Made by a program: the position numbers and the translations under genes. Below, in pieces: positions 1 through 9,554 of a stretch of 64,000 nt of DNA (positions are counted from its first letter, which is position 1; every line of letters starts with the position of its first letter). The notes beneath the pieces are model-generated. The model was not told where the DNA came from and searched no databases. It saw only the letters and a list, made by a program, of their open reading frames with translations. This stretch comes from Saprospiraceae bacterium (lineage in GTDB: Bacteria > Bacteroidota > Bacteroidia > Chitinophagales > Saprospiraceae): the NCBI GenBank assembly GCA_029262995.1, contig JAJCYH010000032.1, positions 62,001 through 126,000 on the forward strand. The letters are read 5' to 3'.

Positions 1-603
1 GTAATGATATGTTCTATTTTCTTTATCAGTGTTTTCACTTATCTGACAATGCAATATGAATTTGACAAAATATCTGTATTTAAATTTATCCCAGTATTTC
101 TAGTGGGTTCATTTGTCTCAATCTTTGAATTGATCAAGAGAGAGTCATTAAAGCATTTTGCACTTAAATATTACAAGTGGATTGATCTATTTGGAATGAT
201 CTGTTTTATACTAATATTGTTGTTAACCGGGGTATATTATTATGACTTGGTTTTTGATAATAGAGGTCTTTTCAAAATATTCAGAAATCAATATATATGG
301 CAATCATTATTGTATTCAATAATTTTATTAGCTGCTAAATTTGGAAATGGATTTGTTGAAAAAGCACTATGCTTTAAACCTTTAAGGTATATAGGAGTGG
401 TTAGTTTTAGTTTTTACCTATTTCATATGCCAATTTTAAGATTTTTCAAAACCTTAAAAGGGAGCATGCCAGATCCAATATTAATTTTACTCTTTATTTT
501 AGCCACTTGTGCTTTCTCGTCAATTACATTTCTTTTGATTGAAAGACCATTGTCAAAGATTAAATTGTTTAAGAAACCCCTTAACGAAAAAATTCTTAAT
601 TAA
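1..603 (+). CDS. Acyltransferase 3 family membrane protein, C-terminal part
   Basis: The reading frame is open to the left edge, so only the last 200 or so residues are present. They contain several hydrophobic segments and, near residues 128-147, the pattern YIGVVSFSFYLFHMPI. This matches the late conserved segment (G-x-S-[FY]-x-[LI]-Y-L-x-H) of acyltransferase 3 (OafA/YrhL-like) proteins, which O-acylate surface sugars at the inner membrane. The catalytic N-terminal region lies outside the window. The gene faces the minus-strand polysaccharide locus and ends 18 nt from it, so O-acetylation of the same polymer is a reasonable inference. Family assignment is fairly sure; the substrate is unknown. 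Confidence 0.75.
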   Translation, partial: VMICSIFFISVFTYLTMQYEFDKISVFKFIPVFLVGSFVSIFELIKRESLKHFALKYYKWIDLFGMICFILILLLTGVYYYDLVFDNRGLFKIFRNQYIWQSLLYSIILLAAKFGNGFVEKALCFKPLRYIGVVSFSFYLFHMPILRFFKTLKGSMPDPILILLFILATCAFSSITFLLIERPLSKIKLFKKPLNEKILN

Positions 604-621
604 GCGTGCTGATTATTTGTT

Positions 622-1041
622 CTATTTCAGAATTGTAAAAAACAATGGCTTTTTGGGATTTGTATATTCAACCTTCCCGTCAGTACTTACAATCACAATG
701 GATATTTGATGTTTGCCTTGCTCATAATCTGCCTTTTTCAATTTTCTTGAAAATCCAGTCTTTAGTAAACTTGGGTTTTCAAATCTTTCGGCTATAGATT
801 TTCTTTCTAAACCATAGCTGCACTTATAACGCTTATTATTAATGACAATATAAACATCTTTAGCAGGAGCATTTGAATGCTTATCAAATGCCCATCCTTT
901 AACCATGAACTCATCACTGGTTACATTTACATTTTTCCGATCCGCAGTTAATTTTTTATCGTCGATTTCCATGAATCGATAAGATGTGTTTCTCTTTGAT
1001 TCTCTAGGTTCACTTTGTTTTTGGTTTGTGCTGATTTCCAT
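622..1041 (-). CDS. Stand-alone GWAFD beta-module protein (unknown function)
   Basis: A 139-residue protein without signal peptide, membrane segment or recognisable catalytic motif. After a charged, probably disordered N-terminus (residues 1-35), residues 38-138 are predicted beta-rich and contain KGWAFD (48-53), VINN (66-69) and TGFSRKL (95-101). The same order, GWAFD, then INN, then GFS, occurs at the N-terminus of the sulfotransferase encoded at 11129-12223, so this looks like the same module without an enzyme attached. It is the last gene of the minus-strand locus, 102 nt after the GT2 gene. A role in binding or recognising the polysaccharide is inference only. Confidence 0.6.
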   Translation of the reverse strand: MEISTNQKQSEPRESKRNTSYRFMEIDDKKLTADRKNVNVTSDEFMVKGWAFDKHSNAPAKDVYIVINNKRYKCSYGLERKSIAERFENPSLLKTGFSRKLKKADYEQGKHQISIVIVSTDGKVEYTNPKKPLFFTILK

Positions 1042-1143
1042 TACTGAATATGTTTTTTTTCTTATTAAATAATAACTTTAACGACTTAGTATACATTGGG
1101 ATAAAAGAGTAATAGTTGAATTCGAAGTTAAGCAAATTTTACA

Positions 1144-3219
1144 TTACTTTCTTAAAGTATAGTCTCTGTTCGTGAGACTTAAGTGTGGATTATAATAGGG
1201 ATCACCTCTTTTTAGAAATGTAACCCACTTTTTTTCAAAATTTGATATTTCAATTATCGTTTTATCTGAATTCATTTTCTCAAAAGTAATATGACCCCTG
1301 CTCTTAGACTCGTAATGATATAATTCAGCATATGGTGTATATACAATTAGTTTGCCTTTCTCACGTAAACGTAAGCAAAGATCTACATCATTAAAATTTA
1401 TTGGAAAATTAAGCTCATCAAAACCACCAATCATTGTAAAGTCATTAATTTTGACCAACAGACATGCTGCAGTACAAGCACTTAAGTTTTGAATGGTATT
1501 GGCTCTAGAAAAATGCTTGTCTTCCATGCTAAAGTCATATTTGGGTGCATGAGCGGCAACGCCAAAAATACCGATGATGACACCCGCATGTTGTATGGTA
1601 TTGTCAGGATATAAAAGCTTGGCGCCTACAGCCCCTACTTCTGGTCTTTGAATATGTTCGACCATAGATCTTAACCATCCTTTATTAATTACTTCAATAT
1701 CATTGTTTAAAAATAAAATATAATCCGACTTAGATTTCGAAACTGCTAAATTGTTGATTTTAGCATAATTAAATTCATGTGGGTAATCAATGATTATCTC
1801 AATTTTTTCATGGGTTTCGATCTCTTTTAGGTATTTAAATGTCTCATTTTGTTCACTATTATTGTTGACTAAAATTATAGAGTAATTTTTATAAACGGTA
1901 TTATTGAAAATACTCTCGATACACCTTCTTAAAAGGACAACTTCATCTTTGAATGGGATTATTATGCTTAAAGATTTCTCGTCAATTATCTTCCGTTGAA
2001 GTCTGAAAGAATAAGCACTTAAACCGCTAATAATTTTTGCACCAGGAATATGGTTTTGGGCATATTTATTTAAGCTGACTCTTTGAGGTTTGCTATCACT
2101 ATGATAGGGATGTCTTGTGTTACCTTGATAATGAAATAATACAGAAGGTATGTGCTTAACAGATTCAGTATTATAGTTTATCTGGTTAAGCAGCAATGAA
2201 TAAACTAAATCTTCATCTGGAGACATTAAATTTAACTGAGATATTAATCTTTCAGTTCTTATACAAATGTTCTCACCTATGTAATTAAATGAACATAATA
2301 AGTCAGGGTTAAAGTCAGATTTAAAATAAGGGTTGATATGCTGATCTTCACCCATTCGCTGATCATCATCAGAATAGATGATATCAGGCTTATTGGAACT
2401 TGAATTTATAGCCAAGTTTATTAATTCTACAGCGTATGGTGCACTTTTGCAATTGTCAGAAATGACAATAATATATTCGCTATCTATTGATTTTAGAATC
2501 TCTTTTACTTTTGTGAAAATTAAAATTTGGTCTGATTCGTCGGTCACCAAACCGTATGTCTTAATGTTTTTTTGATGTTCAAATTGACTTGTGTAGCTTG
2601 TTAGCGACTCCTGAGAAACTTTTAAGTTTTTAACGTTATAAACGAATACAGAAAACTTACTACTTTCAAGTTTTACGGTACTTGCTCTTTTTTTATTAGA
2701 AGCTGCAATCTTTTTGAATAAAATCTTATAATATTGATTTAATGTATAATTCGAAATTTTGGTAAAAAAATAATTGTATTGTAAGCCTTCTCCAATTACG
2801 TTTATCCTGACAATGGTGTCCCCACTGTTAAGCATAGGGATAGAGTAGTTGATATAACTTTCATTATGTTGTCTATGTACGTTACTGTTATTAAATGGAA
2901 GGACATCTTCTTCAAAAACCATTTTTCTATTAAAAAAGACTTGAACTTTTTTTAAAGGGATGATAGCACTTACCGTTCCTTTAATTTGCAATTGTCCATT
3001 AACTACTTTGAAATGATTACAGGCGATTTTTATATTGTCAGTTTTGGTGAAATTGCCTTGATTGATAAGTGCAAAATAGACATTCACAAATATTTCCTTG
3101 ATAGATTCACTTTGCATGGCTCTCTTTAGGACAGCATAGTTGCGTTTATCCAAGAGCATGCGTAAAAGCCTTCCGGGAAGTTTAATTAAATTTTTAATAT
3201 TTCGATCTGGTGATGCCAC
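1144..3219 (-). CDS. Two-domain family 2 glycosyltransferase
   Basis: A 691-residue protein. Residues 60-155 look like a beta-sandwich, perhaps a distant relative of the GWAFD module. Residues 185-400 form a first, degenerate GT-A-like domain containing DIIYSDDD (279-286). Residues 415-670 are a canonical GT2 domain: SIIIPFKDE (418-426), the metal/nucleotide motif FLNNDIEV (503-510) and the acceptor-side DVDLCLRLRE (611-620). Tandem GT2 proteins of this layout are common in capsule and O-antigen loci and act on the cytoplasmic face. Whether the first domain is active is unclear. It lies 40 nt downstream of a GT4 gene in the same operon. Donor and linkage cannot be read from the sequence. Confidence 0.85.
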   Translation of the reverse strand: MASPDRNIKNLIKLPGRLLRMLLDKRNYAVLKRAMQSESIKEIFVNVYFALINQGNFTKTDNIKIACNHFKVVNGQLQIKGTVSAIIPLKKVQVFFNRKMVFEEDVLPFNNSNVHRQHNESYINYSIPMLNSGDTIVRINVIGEGLQYNYFFTKISNYTLNQYYKILFKKIAASNKKRASTVKLESSKFSVFVYNVKNLKVSQESLTSYTSQFEHQKNIKTYGLVTDESDQILIFTKVKEILKSIDSEYIIVISDNCKSAPYAVELINLAINSSSNKPDIIYSDDDQRMGEDQHINPYFKSDFNPDLLCSFNYIGENICIRTERLISQLNLMSPDEDLVYSLLLNQINYNTESVKHIPSVLFHYQGNTRHPYHSDSKPQRVSLNKYAQNHIPGAKIISGLSAYSFRLQRKIIDEKSLSIIIPFKDEVVLLRRCIESIFNNTVYKNYSIILVNNNSEQNETFKYLKEIETHEKIEIIIDYPHEFNYAKINNLAVSKSKSDYILFLNNDIEVINKGWLRSMVEHIQRPEVGAVGAKLLYPDNTIQHAGVIIGIFGVAAHAPKYDFSMEDKHFSRANTIQNLSACTAACLLVKINDFTMIGGFDELNFPINFNDVDLCLRLREKGKLIVYTPYAELYHYESKSRGHITFEKMNSDKTIIEISNFEKKWVTFLKRGDPYYNPHLSLTNRDYTLRK

Positions 3220-3259
3220 AAGCAGTCAAGACAACAATTTATTTGCCTTTTGATTAATT

Positions 3260-5149
3260 TTATTTTGCAACGGATTGAATAAATCGCTCAAACCTTTCAC
3301 TTTTCGTATCTGACTCTGCATTTAGGGTAATAAGGAAATGGGCTAAATCGTAAACATAATCCTTATACATGTAATCATTGATAATTCGTGTCTTTGCATT
3401 AGCTCCTATCGCCTTTCTTAATTTGTCATTTTCAATAAGATCAATAATAGTGGCGCTGGCTTTTGGGAGGTTTCCATAATCTACCAATACGCCACATTTA
3501 TTTGTAAGAATCTCCGTATACCCACCAGCACCCTCAAAGGCGACGATAGGAAGAGATGCAGCCATAGCTTCATGGACAACGCAAGGAAATGGATCTGCTC
3601 TTGAGGTTAAGAAAAAGATATCAGAGCCTAAGAAATAAGGATTTGGATTGCTCTTAGATCCAGGGAAGATAATTTTATGAGTAAGATTTTTAAGTTCTAT
3701 ATCATGATAAATCCACTCGAAGGAGTCGTTGACATCGGGGTGTCGATTACCAATCCAGACAAAATAGACATCTTTAAGCGGTTTTTCTAAAACCTCAAAT
3801 GCTGTATAAATGAAAAAGTCAGGACCTTTACGCATTGTTAGAGTACCGCATCCCAATATGATAAAAGCATCTTCAGGTAGTCCCAGTTCTTTTCTGATTT
3901 CTTTCTGAGCTTCTGTTTTGGAAGCTTTGAGTAATTCTGGCTTTAATAAACCCTGACCCCTTACAACGGTTTTTTCTTTATCAAAAAATGCATTTTCCGA
4001 AGCATATTTGTTTACGATCTTGGATGGAAAAATCACAAGATCAGAATGATCCGCTATCGATGTAAATTCTTTGTCAGGATACAAATAAGCCATCTCATGG
4101 ATCAATGAAATTATCGGCGCATTAAATTGTTTTAAAGGCTCGATCAAGGAACGGGATTCTGCAGAGTTGATATAAATCCCATCAATCTGTAGAAATGAAA
4201 GAGCAGTCATTAAAGCGTCCGTTTCAAAATAGCTAAGCTGTGAACCCCCAGGCATCCAATTTGAAAATAAGTACGTTGGTCCATAAGATTCAAATTCTGA
4301 CATCAAGTCACCACCTTTTCCAATCAGATTTATAATGTTGCAATCAAAATATTCTTTGAATTGCTTAATAATTTCGAGAACAATTAGGGGTGCCCCTGTT
4401 AGTGTGGCCTCATGGGATACGAATATTAGTGTTGGAATACTTGTATCTAATTTTTGAATTCTGCCAACAAAATTTACAATTTCATCAAATTTGATTTCTT
4501 CCAGTTTGCCGATTGATTTTAGCCCTAGATATGTTTCACCACGTTCCTTTATTTGGGTTTGGTACATTTCTGGGAAAAAATTAGCATTAGGCGTCCTGTA
4601 TTCACTTTCTCCATGCATGATATAATGCACCAAAGGATTAATTTTTGCTTTAGCTATATCATTATAAGTTTTTAAATAATGATTAACATCAAACAATTCT
4701 GTAGTTGATAGATAAGAAATCCAGCCTTCGGTTAAAAAATGTTGAAGTGGTGAAATATCTGAGCTTATTTCTCCTGCTTGTGCTAAGTAATATTCGGTAT
4801 TGAATAGTGGATGAGGATTGATTTTCGGATCCGAATAATTGTCTAAGTAATGCAACAATGGAATATTTACATGAGAATCATTGCCCATATAATTTTCACG
4901 ATAATATTTATTGTCAAAAAGTGGGTTTGGGTTTCTTTCTTCTTTGGAACCAAACAATAGATAGTGTTCTATAGCATCCATGTCGGAACTTTCGACATCA
5001 GGATTTAAGACATTATAGTAGTAATAATCAAAAAGTGGTTCCAGCCTCAGTTTTGCTTCTTCCAAATCAATCGTCACATTACTGTCACCTGAATATCGAA
5101 CAATAATCTTAGGCTTTTTGGATTTTTTAAAGAAGTTTGAAAATCCCAT
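3260..5149 (-). CDS. Family 4 glycosyltransferase with N-terminal 38-residue repeats
   Basis: A 629-residue protein. Residues 38-195 hold four tandem copies of a roughly 38-residue repeat, each starting with an aromatic-rich F[DN]xxYY-type motif (residues 40, 78, 116, 153) and carrying a PLxHY or PLxHF-like segment; a fifth start is at 191. The C-terminal half is a GT-B glycosyltransferase 4 domain: ILGCGTLTMRKGPDFF is the start of the donor domain and HEAMAASLPIVAFEG the nucleotide-sugar loop with the conserved glutamates. Such repeats are known at the N-termini of glycosyltransferases and sulfotransferases in polysaccharide loci. It overlaps the preceding sulfotransferase gene by one base, indicating co-transcription. 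The sugar donor is unknown. Confidence 0.87.
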   Translation of the reverse strand: MGFSNFFKKSKKPKIIVRYSGDSNVTIDLEEAKLRLEPLFDYYYYNVLNPDVESSDMDAIEHYLLFGSKEERNPNPLFDNKYYRENYMGNDSHVNIPLLHYLDNYSDPKINPHPLFNTEYYLAQAGEISSDISPLQHFLTEGWISYLSTTELFDVNHYLKTYNDIAKAKINPLVHYIMHGESEYRTPNANFFPEMYQTQIKERGETYLGLKSIGKLEEIKFDEIVNFVGRIQKLDTSIPTLIFVSHEATLTGAPLIVLEIIKQFKEYFDCNIINLIGKGGDLMSEFESYGPTYLFSNWMPGGSQLSYFETDALMTALSFLQIDGIYINSAESRSLIEPLKQFNAPIISLIHEMAYLYPDKEFTSIADHSDLVIFPSKIVNKYASENAFFDKEKTVVRGQGLLKPELLKASKTEAQKEIRKELGLPEDAFIILGCGTLTMRKGPDFFIYTAFEVLEKPLKDVYFVWIGNRHPDVNDSFEWIYHDIELKNLTHKIIFPGSKSNPNPYFLGSDIFFLTSRADPFPCVVHEAMAASLPIVAFEGAGGYTEILTNKCGVLVDYGNLPKASATIIDLIENDKLRKAIGANAKTRIINDYMYKDYVYDLAHFLITLNAESDTKSERFERFIQSVAK

Positions 5150-5931
5150 TATGAATTTGTATTTAAACCGTATTCAATATAATTATTAATCAATTGAGGT
5201 GTATTTGACTGTAAGTATTCATACAACTGCATATCAATCGAGTGAATATTGGTCAACTTTTGATATAGTCGATATTCAATATCGAACTTATTTTTATCTG
5301 TTGATTTCGTGATGTTCTTGCGTTCCTCAATCTGATAAGGTATAGAAAGGCCATCGAACAATACTTTTGCGTAGAGGTGATAGTATTCTGAAAGGCCTAC
5401 AAATAAATATCGTTCCTGCATCCTATCAATTACATCATATACACTATTAAAATGGCCAACAAGAATGGTGGATAATGAATTTGGAATAACCATATCACTC
5501 AATGCAAATGACTCAAAAGTTGGATGCTCTTGTAAAAATTCTTTATGTATTGGGTGCGCTTCAGTGCACATATAACGATATTCAGAAATTAATCGGTCAA
5601 TTGGATTTCTTAAAAAAGTTATTACTCTATAGTCAACGTTTCTCTTGTCAAATTTTGAAAAATCATAATTCCTGAAGTGTCCGGTAAGAAATTTACATTC
5701 TTTGCCTTTATCCCATTCAAGCAGATATTTATCAAAGTTATTGTGAATGTCTTCCCATCCAATGACATTTATATCATCTTCAGAGTAATATTTTCTAACC
5801 AGTGATAGGAACGATGTGCCTGCAGTTTTAGGAATATGAACATGAACGATGAGTTTGTTCTGAAACTCATTGTTTAAATTCTCCACATACGATTTGTAGT
5901 CATTGAATATACTTTCAAAGTTTAGACTCAT
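5149..5931 (-). CDS. Carbohydrate sulfotransferase (Sulfotransfer_2 type)
   Basis: A 260-residue soluble protein expected to transfer sulfate from PAPS to a sugar hydroxyl or amine. HIPKTAGTS (residues 32-40) is the 5'-phosphosulfate-binding loop typical of the carbohydrate sulfotransferase-2 family, and TFLRNPIDRLISEYRY (105-120) is the 3'-phosphate-binding segment with its conserved Arg and Ser. Length fits a single-domain bacterial member. It sits 6 nt after another sulfotransferase gene and overlaps the next glycosyltransferase gene by one base, so sulfation of the polymer encoded here is the likely role. Exact position and sugar are not deducible. Confidence 0.88.
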   Translation of the reverse strand: MSLNFESIFNDYKSYVENLNNEFQNKLIVHVHIPKTAGTSFLSLVRKYYSEDDINVIGWEDIHNNFDKYLLEWDKGKECKFLTGHFRNYDFSKFDKRNVDYRVITFLRNPIDRLISEYRYMCTEAHPIHKEFLQEHPTFESFALSDMVIPNSLSTILVGHFNSVYDVIDRMQERYLFVGLSEYYHLYAKVLFDGLSIPYQIEERKNITKSTDKNKFDIEYRLYQKLTNIHSIDMQLYEYLQSNTPQLINNYIEYGLNTNS

Positions 5932-5937
5932 TATTTT

Positions 5938-6777
5938 TTATTTTAATCCTAAAATTTCTAGACCTTCTTCAGCCTCTTCCATAAACCAACCAAGTTGTTC
6001 TTCGGTAAAATAATTTTTCCAGTCTCCGGTTGCTCCTTTTCTATAATGTGATTTAACATTGGTTTCTTTAAATCCTGCTGTTGTAATATTATCTAATGGA
6101 TTTGCTTTGCTAGGGTCAAGCCCGAGAAAGGTATACATCCTATTCCTTTGCTCTTCGGTATTCTTGTGCAAATCTTCATATGAAATCATATGTATCTTAC
6201 AATTCATTTTACCTTGATCTGCTCTTTGTTTGCTAATAATATCACTTTGTATTACCTGACTCCATCTTTTTGCAACTCCTCGTACGAGCGATTCAACATT
6301 CAATAGCTCATTTTTTCTGGTTTCAAAGTAAGTCGGATCTGCTTGGTAGAGTTTTTGATTTTTTATCATTTGAGGCCTTTGCGCAATTCCTCTTCTCATT
6401 ACATGATAAAACCAGCTTACACAACAATCACGACCATCACGTGTAATTGTAATATATCTTTTATTTGGCAGAAAACAATCAGAAATGGGACCGGGTGTAC
6501 GATCTCCACACATTAGCTTGTCTTCATCTCCATATCTCCTAACAATTCTTGTAATAAATCTAACCCATTCCTGACGCAATATCTTTGGATCCTTTTTCAT
6601 TAACCCCCATTCGGAATTGAGAGAGTCCCTATATACATTAAAGAGGCCTTCTAGGTGAAATTCTCCATTGCAAGATATGTCTGGATGTAAGTTCAATAGA
6701 TTACAAGCCCAGTTGGTGCCAGACTTAGCATATCCTTTTAAGAAAAAAATATCTTTTTTTTGTTCTTTATTATCCAT
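5938..6777 (-). CDS. Sulfotransferase (Sulfotransfer_1 type)
   Basis: A 279-residue protein of the classical PAPS-dependent sulfotransferase fold. GYAKSGTNW (15-23) is the 5'-phosphosulfate loop and TRDGRDCCVSWFYH (112-125) the 3'-phosphate-binding strand-helix. GATGDWKNYF near residue 250 matches the C-terminal RKGxxGDWKNxFT motif that closes over PAPS. It differs clearly from its downstream neighbour, which is of the HIPKTAGTS type, so the locus carries sulfotransferases of separate subfamilies rather than a recent duplicate. It follows the UDP-xylose synthase gene by 35 nt. Confidence 0.9.
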   Translation of the reverse strand: MDNKEQKKDIFFLKGYAKSGTNWACNLLNLHPDISCNGEFHLEGLFNVYRDSLNSEWGLMKKDPKILRQEWVRFITRIVRRYGDEDKLMCGDRTPGPISDCFLPNKRYITITRDGRDCCVSWFYHVMRRGIAQRPQMIKNQKLYQADPTYFETRKNELLNVESLVRGVAKRWSQVIQSDIISKQRADQGKMNCKIHMISYEDLHKNTEEQRNRMYTFLGLDPSKANPLDNITTAGFKETNVKSHYRKGATGDWKNYFTEEQLGWFMEEAEEGLEILGLK

Positions 6778-6812
6778 CTTAAGATCTCGTAATATTTACA
6801 AATTTGAGTTTA

Positions 6813-7745
6813 TTAAATTTCTGATTTAAAACTATCATATGTAAGCTGGAGCCCTTTGGCCCTGCTCATCTTAGGCACCCAGCCAAGAAGCTCTTTGGCT
6901 TTGGTAATGTCTGGTTGTCTGACCTTTGGGTCATCAACAGGAAGTTCTTGATAAATGATTTTGGATTTGGAGTTGGTTATTTTTAATACCTCTTCCGCTG
7001 CTTGTTTTATAGTTATTTCTTGAGGATTTCCAATATTAATGGGGAATTGGTAATCGCTTAACAACAACTTATAGATGCCATCTACTAAGTCGCTTACATA
7101 ACAAAATGACCTTGTCTGATCACCATCACCAAAAACAGTAATATCTTCATTTCTCATGGCCTGAGCAAAGAAAGTGGGAAGAGCTCTTCCGTCATCCATT
7201 CTCATTCTTGGGCCATAGGTATTAAATATTCTAACGATTCTGGTTTCTACCTTATGAAAAGTGTTATAAGCCATGGTAATAGCTTCCATAAACCTTTTTG
7301 CTTCGTCATACACCCCCCTTGGACCGATGGGATTTACGTTACCCCAATAACTTTCTTTTTGTGGGTGTTCTTTTGGGTCACCATAAACTTCAGATGTAGA
7401 GGCTACTAATATTCTAGCTTTTTTTTCTTTGGCTAAACCTAAAAGATTATGGGTTCCCAACGAACCTACTTTTAAAGTTTGTATTGGCATTTTTAAATAA
7501 TCAATTGGGCTAGCAGGAGAGGCAAAATGTAAGATATAATCCAGATGACCCGGAACATGAACATACTTGGTGACATCATGATTGTAAAAGCTAAATTCTT
7601 TCAAGGGGAAAAGGTGGGAAATATTTTCTTCCTTTCCAGTTAAGAAATTATCCATTCCAATAACTTCATAACCTTCTTTGATAAATTTATCACTAAGGTG
7701 AGATCCTAAAAATCCTGCCGCTCCAGTTATTAATATTCTTTTCAA
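6813..7745 (-). CDS. uxs: UDP-glucuronate decarboxylase (UDP-xylose synthase)
   Basis: A 310-residue extended short-chain dehydrogenase that decarboxylates UDP-glucuronate to UDP-xylose. Seen: the NAD loop GAAGFLGS (8-15), STSEVYGDP (116-124) and the catalytic pair Y146 and K150 in YDEAK, preceded by [11 protein letters not shown], which is characteristic of UXS rather than of dTDP-glucose dehydratase. The upstream gene 11 nt away is UDP-glucose dehydrogenase, which makes its substrate, so the pair converts UDP-glucose to UDP-xylose. It supplies the sugar donor for the locus in the cytoplasm. Confidence 0.93.
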   Translation of the reverse strand: MKRILITGAAGFLGSHLSDKFIKEGYEVIGMDNFLTGKEENISHLFPLKEFSFYNHDVTKYVHVPGHLDYILHFASPASPIDYLKMPIQTLKVGSLGTHNLLGLAKEKKARILVASTSEVYGDPKEHPQKESYWGNVNPIGPRGVYDEAKRFMEAITMAYNTFHKVETRIVRIFNTYGPRMRMDDGRALPTFFAQAMRNEDITVFGDGDQTRSFCYVSDLVDGIYKLLLSDYQFPINIGNPQEITIKQAAEEVLKITNSKSKIIYQELPVDDPKVRQPDITKAKELLGWVPKMSRAKGLQLTYDSFKSEI

Positions 7746-7756
7746 AGTCCTTATTT

Positions 7757-9067
7757 TTAGATTATTGGTCTTCCAATACTTTCATAGTGGAAGCCATTTT
7801 TTTGCATTGTCTTGTTATCAAATAGATTTCTTCCATCAAAAATCACAGGGTTAGTCATCTTTTGCTTCATAAAATTGAAGTCAGGCGTTCTGAAGACATT
7901 CCATTCGGTCATGATGCCGAGAGCATCAACATTATCCAATAGTTCATACTGATCATTGGCATAACTTAATTTGTCTCCATAGATGTTTCGAATATTCTCC
8001 ATAGCTTCAGGATCATAGACTCTTACTGTTACCCCATTTTCAAGAAGTTTGTCAATTGTATAAAGAGCAGGAGCCTCTCTGATATCATCAGTATTGGGTT
8101 TAAAGGACAATCCCCACAGACCAATCGTTTTCCCTTCAAAATCTCCTGAAAAATATTCCTTCATTTTATCAAACACCTTTAGCTTTTGGGTTTGATTTAC
8201 AGACATAACCGAATTTAGAATCTTAAAGTCATAATTGTTTTCTTCGGAAGTTCTTGCCAGGGCTTGCACGTCTTTAGGGAAACAAGAACCACCATATCCA
8301 ATGCCAGGGAAAAGAAAACGTTTTCCAATCCTTTGATCAGTTCCAATACCTGCTCTTACCTTGTCAACATCTGCACCAAGCCTTTCACATAAATTAGCCA
8401 CTTCATTCATGAATGTAATCTTAGTAGCCAAAAAAGAATTGGCTGCATATTTAGTCATTTCGGCAGACCTTGTATCCATTGTTATGATAGGGTTACCTTG
8501 TCTTACAAAAGGTTCATAAAGCTGTATCAATACTTCCAATGCTTTATCTGACTCCGCTCCGATAACCACTCGATCTGGCTTCATGAAATCGTCAACTGCA
8601 GCACCTTCTCTAAGAAATTCTGGATTAGAGACTACATCAAACAAAGAATCAGCTAAACCGTTGCTTAGAACTTCCCTTACCTTATCCGCTGTACCTACAG
8701 GTACGGTACTTTTGTCGACAACAACTGTATATTCTTTGATTAAAGAACTTAATGATTTTGCCACGCCTAGAATATAAGATAAATCTGCTGATCCATCTTC
8801 TCCAGGTGGGGTAGGTAAGGCAAGGAAGATAATATTGCCATGCTTTACACCATCTTCAAGATTTGTGGTAAAGTTAAGTCTACCTTGATTGATATTCCTG
8901 TGAAAAATAACTTCTAGACCTGGTTCATAGATTGGAATTTCTCCTTTCTTCATCTTGTCTACTTTTCGGGAATCTATATCCACACAAAGCACATTATTTC
9001 CAGTTTCTGCGAAACATGTCCCTGAGACTAAACCAACATAGCCTGTTCCTACTATGGTAATATTCAT
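7757..9067 (-). CDS. ugd: UDP-glucose 6-dehydrogenase
   Basis: A 436-residue enzyme that oxidises UDP-glucose twice to UDP-glucuronate with NAD. Seen: N-terminal NAD motif [10 protein letters not shown] (7-16), the central-domain segment [11 protein letters not shown] (147-157) and the catalytic cysteine C262 in GGSCFPKDV (259-267). Length and motifs fit the Ugd/TuaD group. It is the first gene of a sub-operon with its own promoter candidate (9140-9168) and feeds the UDP-xylose synthase directly downstream. A UDP-GlcNAc 6-dehydrogenase function (WbpA) is possible in this superfamily and would serve the wlb genes, but pairing with uxs favours UDP-glucose. Confidence 0.93.
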   Translation of the reverse strand: MNITIVGTGYVGLVSGTCFAETGNNVLCVDIDSRKVDKMKKGEIPIYEPGLEVIFHRNINQGRLNFTTNLEDGVKHGNIIFLALPTPPGEDGSADLSYILGVAKSLSSLIKEYTVVVDKSTVPVGTADKVREVLSNGLADSLFDVVSNPEFLREGAAVDDFMKPDRVVIGAESDKALEVLIQLYEPFVRQGNPIITMDTRSAEMTKYAANSFLATKITFMNEVANLCERLGADVDKVRAGIGTDQRIGKRFLFPGIGYGGSCFPKDVQALARTSEENNYDFKILNSVMSVNQTQKLKVFDKMKEYFSGDFEGKTIGLWGLSFKPNTDDIREAPALYTIDKLLENGVTVRVYDPEAMENIRNIYGDKLSYANDQYELLDNVDALGIMTEWNVFRTPDFNFMKQKMTNPVIFDGRNLFDNKTMQKNGFHYESIGRPII

Positions 9068-9139
9068 AATGTTAATTCAATTGATAAATTTGCTGCTATT
9101 CTGACTATTTAGATGATTAAGTCGCCTTGGTCAGAGATG

Positions 9140-9168
9140 CAAATTTATATATTTAAAAATCAAACAAA
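9140..9168 (-). promoter_or_regulatory. Candidate Bacteroidota promoter for ugd-uxs operon
   Basis: Read on the minus strand, TTTG (9168-9165) is followed after 17 nt by TAAATTTG (9147-9140). This matches the -33 TTTG / -7 TAnnTTTG pattern of the Bacteroidota housekeeping sigma factor. The predicted start lies about 65 nt upstream of the ugd ATG. Confidence 0.55.
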
Positions 9169-9244
9169 TGTAGGGTATTTATTGATTATAAGAGGAGATA
9201 TGAACTGCTAATATTCAATTAAGCAGCTCCATAAAAGAGCATTT

Positions 9245-9285
9245 AAATCAAGTAATATTCTTGTTTAAAAAATAATACTTGATTT
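9245..9285 (-). terminator. Hairpin, candidate terminator after the 61-residue ORF
   Basis: AAATCAAGTA (9245-9254) pairs perfectly with TACTTGATTT (9276-9285). After one mismatch the stem continues for four more pairs around an 11-nt AT-rich loop. On the minus strand it lies about 47 nt beyond the stop of the 61-residue ORF and is followed by a T-rich stretch. It would separate the exporter part of the locus from the ugd sub-operon. Confidence 0.5.
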
Positions 9286-9331
9286 TGAAGGATTAGCTTT
9301 GCAATCCAGGTATACTCTTAATTTCAGTTTA

Positions 9332-9517
9332 TTAACTGTTGATTAATTCCAGCATGCGTGAAGCATCAAGCTTACAGGAGAAAATACTATTAGAAACAGA
9401 TTGTTTATCTAGGTAAACATCACAACCTCCATTGGTTTTAGGGTAGATATAAACAATGTATTCTGTATTGACATAAATGGTTTCTGATGAGTCTATTATT
9501 GGTACTTTGATAATCAT
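9332..9517 (-). CDS. Small hypothetical protein (61 aa)
   Basis: A 61-residue acidic to neutral protein without signal peptide or membrane segment, not recognised. Its alternating hydrophobic pattern (IIKVPIIDSSETIYVNTEYI, then YIYPKTNGGCDVYLD) suggests a small beta-sheet domain. It starts with ATG, lies 37 nt after the ABC ATPase gene on the same strand and is followed by a hairpin, which argues for a real operon member. Function unknown; it could also be a spurious ORF. Confidence 0.45.
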   Translation of the reverse strand: MIIKVPIIDSSETIYVNTEYIVYIYPKTNGGCDVYLDKQSVSNSIFSCKLDASRMLELINS

Positions 9518-9554
9518 GTCTATAGGTTTAATGTAACTTTATTGAAGTAAATAA

